From: Corynebacterium mustelae
GTDB taxonomy: Bacteria; Actinomycetota; Actinomycetes; Mycobacteriales; Mycobacteriaceae
Assembly: GCF_001020985.1 (NCBI RefSeq)
Contig: NZ_CP011542.1
Coordinates: 2,046,001 to 2,110,000, forward strand
Length of the DNA: 64,000 bases
Direction: 5' to 3'
Part shown: positions 19,518 to 28,687 of the stretch, in pieces
Numbering within the stretch: the first letter of the stretch is position 1
Layout: each line of letters starts with the position of its first letter
The notes under the pieces: generated by a model
What the model was told of the DNA's origin: nothing
Seen by the model: only the letters and a program-made list of their open reading frames with translations
Databases searched by the model: none
Position numbers and translations under genes: made by a program

Positions 19518-19660
19518 CCCCTGAATTGCTAGCCAACCTGGACTGCGGCTTAGGTACCTAAAAGCAGAGATGCCTGTTTCGGGCAGGCATGGCCACCCGA
19601 AACAGGCATGTGCAGCTACAGCAGGATTAGATTTCCTAAACAGAAAATACCTAGTCCAAA

Positions 19661-21868
19661 CTAACGCCGAATGAGGTTGCTTATCTGTTGCGGCGTGATT
19701 CCAAAGTGTTGCAGCGCACCTAAGATGATGGCACCTATCCCACCGAGAACCGCAAGAACAATCCCAATGATTTCTCCAGTACCCAGCTTCCACGAGCTAG
19801 CACCAGGATCAGCCGCTGGCGGATTTTGGGTTGGTGGATTGCTTGTAGGTGGGGTTTGGTTTGGCGGTTTTGGTTGTTCGGTAACGGTGAGAATAACGCT
19901 TTGGGAATGAATCTTCTTTACTGCGTTGCGAACGACAGCGCGATATTGTGCACCATTAATGGCGGTACCTTGACCCGCGGTTACTGCTAGTTCATTCTTT
20001 GTTGCTCCCTCAATATCGACCCATTTTCCATCGTCGAAGCGCTGCCATTGAATAAGCGGCGCAGGGTTACCACTTACCGTGATTGTGAATAAGACGGCTT
20101 TTCCGTTTTCTACTGTCTTATTTTCAGGTTGCTGAGTGATTGTTGGAGCTGATTTAGGCGCAGGTGCCTCGTTGGTGTTTTGAGGAACTGGCTGCCCTTC
20201 AGGGAGATCCTTGAGCCGACTGCCAAATACTGCAAGGGCGTCGCGTGATTCAAATTTATTGTGGGAGATGCGAAGCTCCCTCAAATTGTCGAAAGACGCG
20301 AGTGGCACAAGTGTTTCTGGGTTGGTGATGAAATTGTGTGAGACATTAATTTTTTCCAGACCCCGAATTTTGCCAAGAGGTGAAACATCTTTGATCGCAT
20401 TATGACTGAGATCGACGTCTTTGAGATACAGATATTCTTTAAGTCCCTCAATGCTCTCAATTTCATTGTTACTTACATAGAGGAAGCGGAGGTTCTCCTT
20501 ATCTAGTGGCAGGCCATTGAGATGGAACAGCTTGTTGTTATTGAGCTCAAGTGTTTCCAATGCAGGCAGGTACAACAAGTGATCGATGTCGATGAGCTGA
20601 TTGTCGTTTGCCTTGAAATTGATCAGTTTAGGCTGATGCCCTATGTCATTGATCGATGTGAGCTTGTTGTTAGACACATCCAGATCAATGAGGTTCCCCA
20701 ATTCCCGAAGCGGGCTTAAATCTGCAATTCGCTGATTAGCCAGGTTAACTCGGGATAGTTTGTGGGCGTGTTGGAGCCCTTCCAAAGACTGTACTTTCTG
20801 ATCTTCGGGGGTACGTACTCCATTGCAGGGAAGCGTAAAGAGCCGTTGCAGAGTTTTGGTGGTTATCGGATCGTTGGGGCCAAGATCCAATTCATACCGA
20901 ACGCACTTGTCCAATGCCGGATCAAGGGTTACTGGTTTGTCCTCAAGAGTGGAATCATCAGGGACGATATTGCGAGGACGAAGGTAGTCGTATTTTTCGG
21001 GGAACAGCTTCCATAAGATGGGTTCAGGTCGTTCACCGGCACTATCGGCGATTTTCAAGGTTGCGACGAACGGTTCCCGGAACTCATCTTGATAGAATCC
21101 CACAAGATCGTTGGCAAAGGAGCTAATCTTTGGCCGGAAAGACGTTATCAGCAGGTAGCCTTCTTTGACCTCGGCTTTTAGGTCGGTCAGCTCCAGCATT
21201 ACTTGCTGTTTTTCATCGACAGCCACCCCGGGATTTGCCAGCGTTCCGGAGGATTTTCCGTCGACAAGCAATTGCTTCTTGGCAAAATCAATCGTTGGAT
21301 TAGCCAGCGTCACGTCGAGAATTCCCCCGTGATGGGTCCAGTGAACTGAACCCTCAAACTGCAGCTTTTGAAGATTTGTTAGATCTACCTGCTGGTTCGG
21401 TTTTTGCGGCCACAACAAAAATTCATTGAAAGGGTCAAGCTCGACTTTGTCCCGCGTTTCTTGGTGCCGACCAACATACTGTCGGAACGAACGGACCCAA
21501 TCCCAGTTCGCCTTACCTTCCGAGAGTGTCACAACTGGATTGACCAAAGTATCTGAGCCAGCAGCTACTAAACCGGTTGCTGCATTTGGCGCAGCGGCTG
21601 GTTGTGTATCAGCGTGACGAATCGGATCTACTTGTGACTCAGGTGTTAAAGCGATTGGCTCTACACCATCAGTTTCGGGATCAGGCTGGGTCTCCTGCAC
21701 AGATGTTTCGATCGGTTCCTGTGGATCGGTGGCGACAACCTCAATCTCGGTGTTATTTTCCGCTAAGGCATCTAGCTCTTGGGCTACCGAAACTGTTGGG
21801 TTGAGAAAAGTTGACATTACGGCGACGCTGGCACATATGGCAGCTTTTCGACGAAAAATGAGTTTCAT
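19661..21868 (-). CDS. Secreted internalin-like surface protein: HtaA-type domain, leucine-rich repeats, Ig-like domain
   Basis: 735 residues. Signal peptide 1-29 (MKLIFRRKAAICASVAVMS) and an acidic linker to about 110. Residues 115-275 resemble the corynebacterial HtaA haem-binding domain (WDWVRSFRQYV, then FEGSVHWTHHGGILDVTLAN and later DLVGFYQDEFREPF). Residues 360-550 are about eight leucine-rich repeats of the LxxLxLxxNxIxxI internalin/SDS22 type. Residues 573-665 form an Ig-like fold (APTITQQPENKTVENG). A Pro-rich spacer, a transmembrane helix (697-720) and a basic end (SNLIRR) follow; there is no LPXTG. Likely roles are haem or host-protein binding at the cell surface (inference). A DtxR-like site lies about 110 bases upstream. 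Confidence 0.8.
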   Translation of the reverse strand: MKLIFRRKAAICASVAVMSTFLNPTVSVAQELDALAENNTEIEVVATDPQEPIETSVQETQPDPETDGVEPIALTPESQVDPIRHADTQPAAAPNAATGLVAAGSDTLVNPVVTLSEGKANWDWVRSFRQYVGRHQETRDKVELDPFNEFLLWPQKPNQQVDLTNLQKLQFEGSVHWTHHGGILDVTLANPTIDFAKKQLLVDGKSSGTLANPGVAVDEKQQVMLELTDLKAEVKEGYLLITSFRPKISSFANDLVGFYQDEFREPFVATLKIADSAGERPEPILWKLFPEKYDYLRPRNIVPDDSTLEDKPVTLDPALDKCVRYELDLGPNDPITTKTLQRLFTLPCNGVRTPEDQKVQSLEGLQHAHKLSRVNLANQRIADLSPLRELGNLIDLDVSNNKLTSINDIGHQPKLINFKANDNQLIDIDHLLYLPALETLELNNNKLFHLNGLPLDKENLRFLYVSNNEIESIEGLKEYLYLKDVDLSHNAIKDVSPLGKIRGLEKINVSHNFITNPETLVPLASFDNLRELRISHNKFESRDALAVFGSRLKDLPEGQPVPQNTNEAPAPKSAPTITQQPENKTVENGKAVLFTITVSGNPAPLIQWQRFDDGKWVDIEGATKNELAVTAGQGTAINGAQYRAVVRNAVKKIHSQSVILTVTEQPKPPNQTPPTSNPPTQNPPAADPGASSWKLGTGEIIGIVLAVLGGIGAIILGALQHFGITPQQISNLIRR
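21843..21852 (-). repeat. GTCGAAAAGC motif copy 6
   Basis: Exact copy on the minus strand, preceded by C, in the signal-peptide codons of the LRR protein (Arg-Arg-Lys-Ala). Confidence 0.8.
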
Positions 21869-21978
21869 GAAATCTTCTTCCTTAAAACTTCAATGAACCT
21901 GCTGACATGCGTTCTGGCCTGGAATGAATCTGTTATCTAGATCGAGAGACACCAGAACGAGTAAAAATTATCATAAAC

Positions 21979-21997
21979 TTAGACTTGCCTAAATTTG
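21979..21997. promoter_or_regulatory. DtxR-like iron-box candidate upstream of the HtaA-LRR gene
   Basis: TTAGACTTGCCTAAATTTG matches the DtxR consensus at about 12 of 19 positions and keeps the TTAG...GCCTAA core. Its place upstream of a gene with a haem-type domain gives it some weight. Confidence 0.3.
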
Positions 21998-22165
21998 GCA
22001 TTACTAACTCCTACCCCCGCGTAAGAAAGTTATCAATTATGCGGCAGTTGAAAAAGTGCGCTGGAGTATTCGATAGAACCCTCAAGCTACGAAAAAAACC
22101 CGCTGATTCGCGCTACAATTTTCCCCACGTGTTTAAAGCCTTTATCTCTTGGAAAGAAATATTTC

Positions 22166-23004
22166 ATGTCAGACTCCTCCACCCCCACCACGGGATACTT
22201 GGTTCCTACAAAAAAGTCCGGGTAACCGATCTACAAGCCCTAAAAGGCCAACGCCCATGGGCGATGCTCACCGCCTATGATTACGCTACAGCCAGCGCGT
22301 TTGCCGCAGCTGGTATCGAGTGTTTATTGGTGGGCGATTCCGCCGCCAATGTGGTTTATGGTTATGATTCGACGACGCGGATCAGCTTCGATGAACTTGC
22401 GGTGCTCGCTGCCGCCGTGGTGCGGGGTGCTGGAAATGCTCTGGTTGTTGTCGATTTGCCGTTTGGCACCTATGAGGCCAGCGATGAGCAGGCAGTGCGC
22501 TCCGCGACGGAGATGCTGCACCGCACCGGTGGGCACGTGATCAAGATCGAAGGCGGCGTGCGGATGGCCTCACGCATTAAGGCGCTCAAAGAAGCAGGTC
22601 TCGCGGTGTGTGCGCACGTGGGATTCACACCACAATCGGTAAGCGGTTTGGGAGGTTTCAAAGTACAAGGCCGAGGTGCGGCCGCCGATGCGGTTCGTAC
22701 TGATGTTGCGGCTGTTGTAGCAGCGGGTGCCGACATGGTGGTCTTTGAGATGGTTCCGGCCGAGCTTGCTGCGGAGATCACCGCAACCTGTCCGATTCCG
22801 ACGATTGGCATTGGTGCTGGTGCGGAAACCGATGCCCAGGTTTTGGTGTGGCACGACATGGCGGGAATGTTTCCCGGCGCGCGCATTCCAAAGTTCGTTG
22901 AGGTGTTCGCCGAGGTTGGTCAGCAATTACGTGATGCGGCGGCAAACTATAAGGAAGCTGTAGCCAATAAGACTTTTCCTACCGCTGACCATGCCTTTAG
23001 TTAG
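22166..23004 (+). CDS. panB: 3-methyl-2-oxobutanoate hydroxymethyltransferase, 5' end apparently frameshifted
   Basis: First enzyme of pantothenate synthesis: transfers a hydroxymethyl group from methylene-THF to 2-oxoisovalerate. Motifs MLTAYDYATASAFAAAG, LLVGDSAANVVYG, VVDLPFGTYEA, VIKIEGGVRMAS, VCAHVGFTPQSV and IGIGAGAETDAQ are clear. The best start, ATG at 22166 with GGAAAG upstream, opens MSDSSTPTTGYLVPTKK but stops after 19 codons, one frame away from the enzyme body. Adding one A to the A6 run at 22210-22215 joins the two. Read as given, only a GTG near 22128 or the internal ATG at 22264 could start the body frame. Function is certain; the 5' end is not. Confidence 0.85.
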
Positions 23005-23025
23005 GTTACGGCTGCCCATTTAGTC

Positions 23026-23035
23026 GTCGAAAAGC
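23026..23035 (+). repeat. GTCGAAAAGC motif copy 7
   Basis: Exact copy, preceded by C; left arm of the inverted pair after panB. Confidence 0.85.
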
Positions 23036-23046
23036 ACCCACTGATT

Positions 23047-23056
23047 GCTTTTCGAC
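23047..23056 (-). repeat. GTCGAAAAGC motif copy 8
   Basis: Exact copy on the minus strand, preceded by C; right arm of the inverted pair. With copy 7 it makes a 12-bp stem (23024-23035 / 23047-23058, loop 11 bases), 19 bases after the panB stop. It has no U-run, so an ordinary intrinsic terminator is not certain. Confidence 0.85.
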
Positions 23057-23083
23057 GATCCCCGGCCCCGCACTATCTAACAG

Positions 23084-23227
23084 CTATTGGTGCCGCCTCG
23101 GTAGGAAAAGCAGAACCACCACCAAAACCCCCAGGCAGGCGGCAATCCAAATCGGCAACCCCAGCTGTTGGGATATAAGCATCATCACGATCAGGATGGT
23201 GCCAAGGATTTTTCTTGAAGTGCTCAT
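23084..23227 (-). CDS. Small membrane protein, 47 residues
   Basis: Reads MSTSRKILGTILIVMMLIS, then a turn (QQLGLP), a second hydrophobic helix (IWIAACLGVLVVVLLFL) and a basic end PRRHQ. The two-helix hairpin with a positive tail and the lack of charged residues in the helices support a real membrane protein. A GGAAG lies about 14 bases before the ATG, further than ideal. No function recognised. It is convergent with panB, whose inverted motif pair lies just beyond its 3' end. Confidence 0.5.
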   Translation of the reverse strand: MSTSRKILGTILIVMMLISQQLGLPIWIAACLGVLVVVLLFLPRRHQ

Positions 23228-23363
23228 CTGCGTCTCATTTCTTCCCATGTCAGCGCCTCAAGCGGCAAACCACGACAATCCCGCAATTTCTACCCATCAT
23301 AGCAATTCAACTACCGCCAGTCCCTGCGTTTAAAAGCAAGCACTTTCGGTTTAAGCTGGGGTC

Positions 23364-23849
23364 TTACTTCTCTTCCCAGAACTCGCCATCTTCGTAAACA
23401 ATGTAGCGCGCACCAAAACCATAAATAAGGTTATATAGTCCCTCGTAAAACTGGCCACCCACAAAATACACATCACCATTGTCTGGGATAATGAAAATTC
23501 GGCCCGAATGATCAATCAGAAGCTGGCGCTGATCCTGGTTGCCGAACATGCGAAGCGGCTGGTCCAACGGATTTTCCCACTCAGGGTCATGCCACAACTG
23601 GCTGCTTGGCTCCCCGAACTCAAAAACACTGGTGAAATACGATGGGGCGTCACTCAGGCCAGAAAGAGGACTTATCGTCTCGCGCACAACATGTAACCCC
23701 CAAATTTCCCGCAAGAAATCTGTCACCTCATCAGGAAATGTTTCAAGGTCGTTGCTTAAATCTTCCTTCGCCACCTTTCGTTCCGGGTACCACCCCGATC
23801 GAAGGAGCAACTGATAAAAGTCCGAACTAATCCGATTCGGTTTTTCCAT
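23364..23849 (-). CDS. SUKH-3 family protein (immunity-type)
   Basis: 161-residue protein of the SUKH superfamily (SMI1/KNR4-like), whose bacterial members often neutralise toxins of polymorphic toxin systems. Diagnostic features are the LLLRSGWYPERKV opening, the EIWGLHVV helix, the LLIDHSGRIFIIPDNGDVYFVG strand pair and the closing FYEGLYNLIYG. The ATG at 23849 has GAGGTG upstream; a GTG one codon earlier is possible. It lies 19 bases after a second SUKH-3 protein, an apparent two-gene operon. No cognate toxin is evident next to it. Confidence 0.8.
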   Translation of the reverse strand: MEKPNRISSDFYQLLLRSGWYPERKVAKEDLSNDLETFPDEVTDFLREIWGLHVVRETISPLSGLSDAPSYFTSVFEFGEPSSQLWHDPEWENPLDQPLRMFGNQDQRQLLIDHSGRIFIIPDNGDVYFVGGQFYEGLYNLIYGFGARYIVYEDGEFWEEK

Positions 23850-23868
23850 CACACGCGCACCTCTTTAC

Positions 23869-24927
23869 TCACAACCCGACAAGCTCATGGTGGCCGCGTA
23901 CCACATTGAACAATCCTTCATAGAAAGTTCCCGGAATGCGGTGTTCGGCGCCATCAAGCGTCCTGAGGAACAAAGCGCCGTGCTCGTCGATAAGCATGGT
24001 GTGTAAATCTGCAACCCCCAGCACAAACTTATCCCCAGAATCCTCCGCCGTCGTATCTATGACACCAAACTCGAACCGGCGATACACCATCACCTCACGC
24101 CGTAAAGACCCGTACCCGAGTATTTCATTCACAATGGTCAAACCCCACAAATTTTGCACGAACCAGCGAACAGATTCTGCTAAGGAATCACACCTAGGCG
24201 AGCTGATGCGACGATGGGATCTCCACCCAGATTGTCTCAGCAATCGGTGAAAATGGGGATCAATATTGTCAGGCAAAAGCTCGAACCGCAACGTATGTGG
24301 ATTGAGATGAATGAGCTGATCGCCAAGCATCTCCACCACGCCACAATCAAGGTGGTAGCCAGTCACCTCACCCGCGCTATCAAAGCTCGCCCACAGAGAA
24401 TGCTTCGAATTGGTGGAATCTAAACAACTAAACGCAATCGACGTGTCTACCACCCCACACCCGTCAAGGGATTCCGTCAGCATATCCCCACGCCACCTAG
24501 CATCAACAAACCCTAAAACACCCGTCTTTGGGTAAACCGCAGCGTCGCGAAAACCGACACGCTGCGGGTCAAAATGTTCAACAACACCGAAACGGACAAT
24601 GGGTGCGGAGGAAAAAACGACGCTTAAGTAGGCAATCTGCGACGAACGAGGATTTTCTAGATCGCGGGCGACGGTGACCACCACACGGTGGGAGCCGTTC
24701 GGCGCGGGCAACCTCACTCCGCTGCCCTGACTCTCTTCCTCACTGCCCAGATCGCAGGCAAAAACTGCACCACTGGACACCTCAAGCGAGCCGATTTCAC
24801 GGGGCTTTAGCGCATACCCTGTTAGCTGTTCTTCGCTTCGCTTTACACACCACTGCGGTGGCACCACGCGATTGCTTAATGGATAGAAATCGAAAAGATA
24901 GTTGAGGTTCATGGGTGTGGCCACCAT
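23869..24927 (-). CDS. Two-domain protein: DUF4241-like N-terminus fused to SUKH-3
   Basis: 352 residues. The last 140 (from about 215, HFHRLLRQSGWRSHRRI) carry the same SUKH-3 signature as its downstream neighbour: LWGLTIVNEI, TMLIDEHGALFLRT and TFYEGLFNVVRG. The first 200 show a mostly beta pattern (SLEVSSGAVFACDLGSEE, RVVVTVAR, YLSVVFSSAPIVRFGVV, VLGFVDARWRGDM) resembling DUF4241-type domains, a tentative match. The start at 24927 lacks a strong ribosome site; an ATG five codons in is an alternative. First gene of the two-gene SUKH operon, divergent from the large DUF6493-like gene. Confidence 0.65.
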   Translation of the reverse strand: MVATPMNLNYLFDFYPLSNRVVPPQWCVKRSEEQLTGYALKPREIGSLEVSSGAVFACDLGSEEESQGSGVRLPAPNGSHRVVVTVARDLENPRSSQIAYLSVVFSSAPIVRFGVVEHFDPQRVGFRDAAVYPKTGVLGFVDARWRGDMLTESLDGCGVVDTSIAFSCLDSTNSKHSLWASFDSAGEVTGYHLDCGVVEMLGDQLIHLNPHTLRFELLPDNIDPHFHRLLRQSGWRSHRRISSPRCDSLAESVRWFVQNLWGLTIVNEILGYGSLRREVMVYRRFEFGVIDTTAEDSGDKFVLGVADLHTMLIDEHGALFLRTLDGAEHRIPGTFYEGLFNVVRGHHELVGL

Positions 24928-25261
24928 GGTGCCATTCTTTCGTCCTTATGTACAAACGCTCCCACCATTGGGGAGTGTTGAAGGCTCCAACACATTTTGG
25001 TTTCGGAATTTTTCCTATCGTCCATGATAGAAAAACAACTGGTCTATGGGAGCAAAAATAGGAAAAATGTGAAAAAGAAAAACGAACAGCACCAGTAACC
25101 CTTCACTTTCGGCGGCCGAGTCCACAAATAACCACAAATGTGGAAAGTGTGAGAAATATTTCAAAACCATATTCCTACGAAGCGAAACTGTGTGCGATAT
25201 CATGAGGCGCAACACGAAACAAAGATTCCCCTATTTCCTCTCGCACACTAAAGGAATTCCC
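24928..25261. other. 334-base divergent intergenic region
   Basis: AT-rich spacer between the SUKH operon and the DUF6493-like gene. It must hold both promoters; no clear operator, RNA or gene is visible. Confidence 0.4.
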
Positions 25262-28200
25262 GTGGCCAACCGCTACTTACCGCAAGCATTGGACCTGTAC
25301 CATCAGTTCGGCTGGAAGGATGCCAAGCAGGAAGACCTTCCCGACCTTCCCATCGGCGACGCCGCGCAACAAAAACTTGCAGTCCAAGGATTAAAATCTG
25401 GCGACTGGGACAGCTTTGAGGCCACTGGTAGCCACGGCAGATACGTCTCCCTCCTTGGGGATGCCGATCAGAGTAGGTTAGCACTGTTTGGTTTGCGGTG
25501 CGGGATCACGGCACGGCGGTATGTTCAAATCAACCGCTTTATTCTGAACCGGGTTGCACACAAGGTACAAGCGGAATGCATTGCCCAACAAGGTGCCACA
25601 TTTGTGCAGAGCTTCATGGCGGAGGTTGCCCGCGGAACTGTTAACGATGCGGACACCACCTTGTTTGTTGATGAGGAACACAACTTCACGTCCCTTCTCC
25701 TTGTCTCCGGCGACTGGGGCTTTGACGTTCCCCTGCCCGAGCACGTGAATTACCTACGCGTGTGGGCGATGGCAGCCTCGGCGGTAATGAATCTCGGCGT
25801 GGTCAAGCTCTTTGAAAAGCCCTATACGAATCCAGCTTCGTCCTTTGACGAGCTTAAAAATCGTTTGACCTGGGAAGAACTGGAACCACGTTTCTTGGAG
25901 CACCTCGAAGCGGCAGTGAACAATCAGGTCCCTATGTCTGGACCGCTAGGCCACGTGGTGGCTGAAGCTCTTCGACGCGGAATGATCACTCGCGCAACTG
26001 CGGTGAAGTGGGTTGTGGATGCTGTGGAATCGACAACCCGAACAGGTGCGCGACGCCGCATGGTGGAAATGTGTAAGAAGTTGGAAGTAACCGATGAGGA
26101 ACTCCTTACACATGCCAACAGTCTCGCGGGCGCAGTTTCCGCCGGTGACGGGTGCTACCTTCATTATTTTGGGGTGCGGCTTATCGGGATAGTGCCCGAC
26201 GAAAACCTCTGCGATGTCGCCTTACCGGGGTTGTATTCGACTGTGCTGAAAACGCAACGCATGGTGCTCAAACAGCTTGCGGAACGCCCAACACCTGCCT
26301 TAGATGTTTGCGAGGTTCTGCAACCACGGCTTATGGAACTTGCTGATGCCAAGGATCGGCAGGTGGCTCGCGCCGCGAACGGTGTTCTGACTGCGTGGGG
26401 TCTTGCGCCAGAACAAGGAAGCACCAATCTTCCAGCCACGGCGGATAATACTGCAACCGCTGGCTTGTGGCAGCCCACCCCAGCGTTGTGGGAGCTGGAA
26501 AGATTTGAGGTCCCAAAAGCTACTGTGGAGCAGATCACGCACAACGTCGCGTTGATCGAACGTGATGTGTACGACGTGCATGCCCTTGAACGGTTGCTTG
26601 CCCAGGTTGTTGAGTTAGCGATTCACGATGAGGGTGCCGCGAAACGCGCCTGCCGCAGCATCAGTTGGAGGTGGGGTTGGCTGGACTCTTTGTTTAGGTG
26701 GGCCAAGGATGAGCCTGCACCGCAGGGGGTGCGGAAAATCACGGACCCGTGGTCGGCCATCACCGAAGTAAGAGGCAACCTGATCATTAAGAATGTGGGC
26801 TCGTATCCGTGTGTTCTTTCCACGCCCTCCTTTGTGGATTGCAGTATTTCCCGCGAGGATTTCTTCGCCCGCCTTGATAGGTTCCAGGAAACGGGGCAGG
26901 CGGTTGCCGCACCCGATCTTGCGTTAGCGCTTTACCGCCTCGACCTCGACAGTTGCAATACGGACACGTTAGCCGATAGCGCCCGCAAGTACAGCGACCT
27001 CCCAATTCTCATATCCGCCGATCATAGGTCGAAGAAATCCGTGGGCGTGGTCATCACCGAATACCTCGCCTCACCAGTGGTTGAACCCCCACTTCACACT
27101 GGGCAGGGTTGGGCTAACGGGGAAAAGCGCACCCAGTGGGTTTCAAAACAACACCCCACCCCGCCAGCCTTCCTCACCCTTGGAATTCACAAGCAGCAGC
27201 TCACCCCGCATCGTCTGAGTGAAATGGCGATCATTCATCCCCGATGGGACGATGCCGCGTACACGGAAATGTCGTGGCATCGGCAGGCGGATCAGCAGTG
27301 GCTAAATGTGCTCGCCACGCACGCTGCCCGCCGTAAGAACCCGCTCACCCCTGCGATTGCGGTGAACCTGCTGGGGTGTGTTCGCCCCACGGCACGCAAA
27401 ACGCCGTCCATCGTGGGTGAGTCGATCCGTCAGGCCTGGGATCGGGGTCTTCTGCACCCTGGTGTGGTTGATGCTGATCGCCTGGATTGGGTGATCGGCG
27501 GCACACACTTTAAGGGGTTGGCGCAGCCCCTGCTCGAACTCGCTTATGACGGTTTACTCTCGATTATCTGGCCGCTTTTCGACGCCCTACTCTACCGCGC
27601 TTCAACCATCGAGAAAGCCGTTCCCGGCGCATCCGACATTGCTGAAGCCATGGCCGAACTAGCACCACACGTGGCTGCAGCCCTGAAAGAAAACAACGCC
27701 CCCGAATGGGCAGCGGCGATTCCTGGGGCGCGGGCGTTTGCCGCAAAGAAAGGTGGGTCGAAGACGGTTCGGGCCGCAAAAGACATTGTGGCGGCATTGC
27801 CCGAATCCCCAGCTCATGATGATTCCCCACACCAAGCGGACGAGTTCAAACCAGCCCCTGCCGAAACTGTGACTACAAGAAAGTGGAAGCAGGCGACGGC
27901 CTGTTCCCGACTGGTAGATACACACGCGAAGCTTCACACGGTGGCGGCACGCTCGGTAGCTTCTTCCGGTTATGGGAAGAACCTGAGGTCCGCAGACCTG
28001 TGGCTGGTCAGCCCCGTGGAAACACCCGAAGGTGAAAAACTGTATATTCGCAGCCTCACTGATTTTTCGGATTTTCGGTTCAACGACACAATTTTTGTAT
28101 CTACCGCTGAAAACCCAAAGCCCAGCTACCTTCAGGAGGAACCGTGGCAACTGTTTCACAGTGATGGTGCGTGGGCGGTGGCGCGGCGTCGACAAGCTCC

Positions 28201-28687
28201 TGGTGGTGGCCAGTTCCCCATCACCGACGTGGTGCTCACGGCAACACTTGTGTTCGCCACACACGACGACGCCGACGATGTGGCCGAGTTTCTCCTGCAC
28301 GAACTTTCCAGAAACGAAGTTTCAAGTGGGGATATATCCCAGGTCATGCGGCGGCTGCTCCCGCAAGAGGGATTCAACCCGCATCGGTTATTCACCCTCG
28401 TGTCGGTCAACGCCGAGTTTCTGCCCTATCTGTGGCCGATCATCACAGAATCCATCGCGCACGCGGCACAGCTCATGCAGGCCGGTTCCGTTGCCCCCTC
28501 GTGGCTAAAGAAATCCCTCGGCTCAGCCATGAAGTACGTAAAGGAACTGAGCAAAGCCACAGACGAGGGGCTGGTCGACGATAGTTTTTGGGAGTCTGTG
28601 GCCGTGATCGCCACCTCCCAAGCCTCACCCGCGATCACAGATTTGGCGGAGAAAATCCTGAAACACCGCCAACCTCACAGCGGTTAG
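25262..28687 (+). CDS. Large HEAT-repeat-like protein resembling DUF6493 (paralogue A)
   Basis: 1,141 residues, no signal peptide. The GTG at 25262 is chosen because AAAGGAA lies eight bases before it. The N-terminal third is helical and repeat-like (ATAVKWVVDAVESTTRT, VTDEELLTHANSLAGAV, ERPTPALDVCEVLQPRLMEL), in the manner of DUF6493 proteins of actinobacteria. The middle has VLSTPSFVDCSISREDFFARL and the end YLWPIITESIAHAAQLM. The same three regions recur in the two genes downstream on the opposite strand. Its stop overlaps that of gene B (TTAG). Function unknown. Confidence 0.7.
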   Translation: MANRYLPQALDLYHQFGWKDAKQEDLPDLPIGDAAQQKLAVQGLKSGDWDSFEATGSHGRYVSLLGDADQSRLALFGLRCGITARRYVQINRFILNRVAHKVQAECIAQQGATFVQSFMAEVARGTVNDADTTLFVDEEHNFTSLLLVSGDWGFDVPLPEHVNYLRVWAMAASAVMNLGVVKLFEKPYTNPASSFDELKNRLTWEELEPRFLEHLEAAVNNQVPMSGPLGHVVAEALRRGMITRATAVKWVVDAVESTTRTGARRRMVEMCKKLEVTDEELLTHANSLAGAVSAGDGCYLHYFGVRLIGIVPDENLCDVALPGLYSTVLKTQRMVLKQLAERPTPALDVCEVLQPRLMELADAKDRQVARAANGVLTAWGLAPEQGSTNLPATADNTATAGLWQPTPALWELERFEVPKATVEQITHNVALIERDVYDVHALERLLAQVVELAIHDEGAAKRACRSISWRWGWLDSLFRWAKDEPAPQGVRKITDPWSAITEVRGNLIIKNVGSYPCVLSTPSFVDCSISREDFFARLDRFQETGQAVAAPDLALALYRLDLDSCNTDTLADSARKYSDLPILISADHRSKKSVGVVITEYLASPVVEPPLHTGQGWANGEKRTQWVSKQHPTPPAFLTLGIHKQQLTPHRLSEMAIIHPRWDDAAYTEMSWHRQADQQWLNVLATHAARRKNPLTPAIAVNLLGCVRPTARKTPSIVGESIRQAWDRGLLHPGVVDADRLDWVIGGTHFKGLAQPLLELAYDGLLSIIWPLFDALLYRASTIEKAVPGASDIAEAMAELAPHVAAALKENNAPEWAAAIPGARAFAAKKGGSKTVRAAKDIVAALPESPAHDDSPHQADEFKPAPAETVTTRKWKQATACSRLVDTHAKLHTVAARSVASSGYGKNLRSADLWLVSPVETPEGEKLYIRSLTDFSDFRFNDTIFVSTAENPKPSYLQEEPWQLFHSDGAWAVARRRQAPGGGQFPITDVVLTATLVFATHDDADDVAEFLLHELSRNEVSSGDISQVMRRLLPQEGFNPHRLFTLVSVNAEFLPYLWPIITESIAHAAQLMQAGSVAPSWLKKSLGSAMKYVKELSKATDEGLVDDSFWESVAVIATSQASPAITDLAEKILKHRQPHSG
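27574..27583 (-). repeat. GTCGAAAAGC motif copy 9
   Basis: Exact copy on the minus strand, preceded by C, in paralogue A; the only exact copy inside the island before 39018. Confidence 0.8.

Larger units (their letters stand above)
18873..19660. other. 788-base intergenic region with two copies of an inverted repeat
   Basis: No plausible gene: the three open frames here are short, overlapping and repeat-driven. It holds the rplS leader and promoter and two members of the 62-base repeat family (19301-19362, 19455-19517). A GCCTGTTTCGGG/CCCGAAACAGGC palindrome lies near 19569-19605. Confidence 0.6.
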
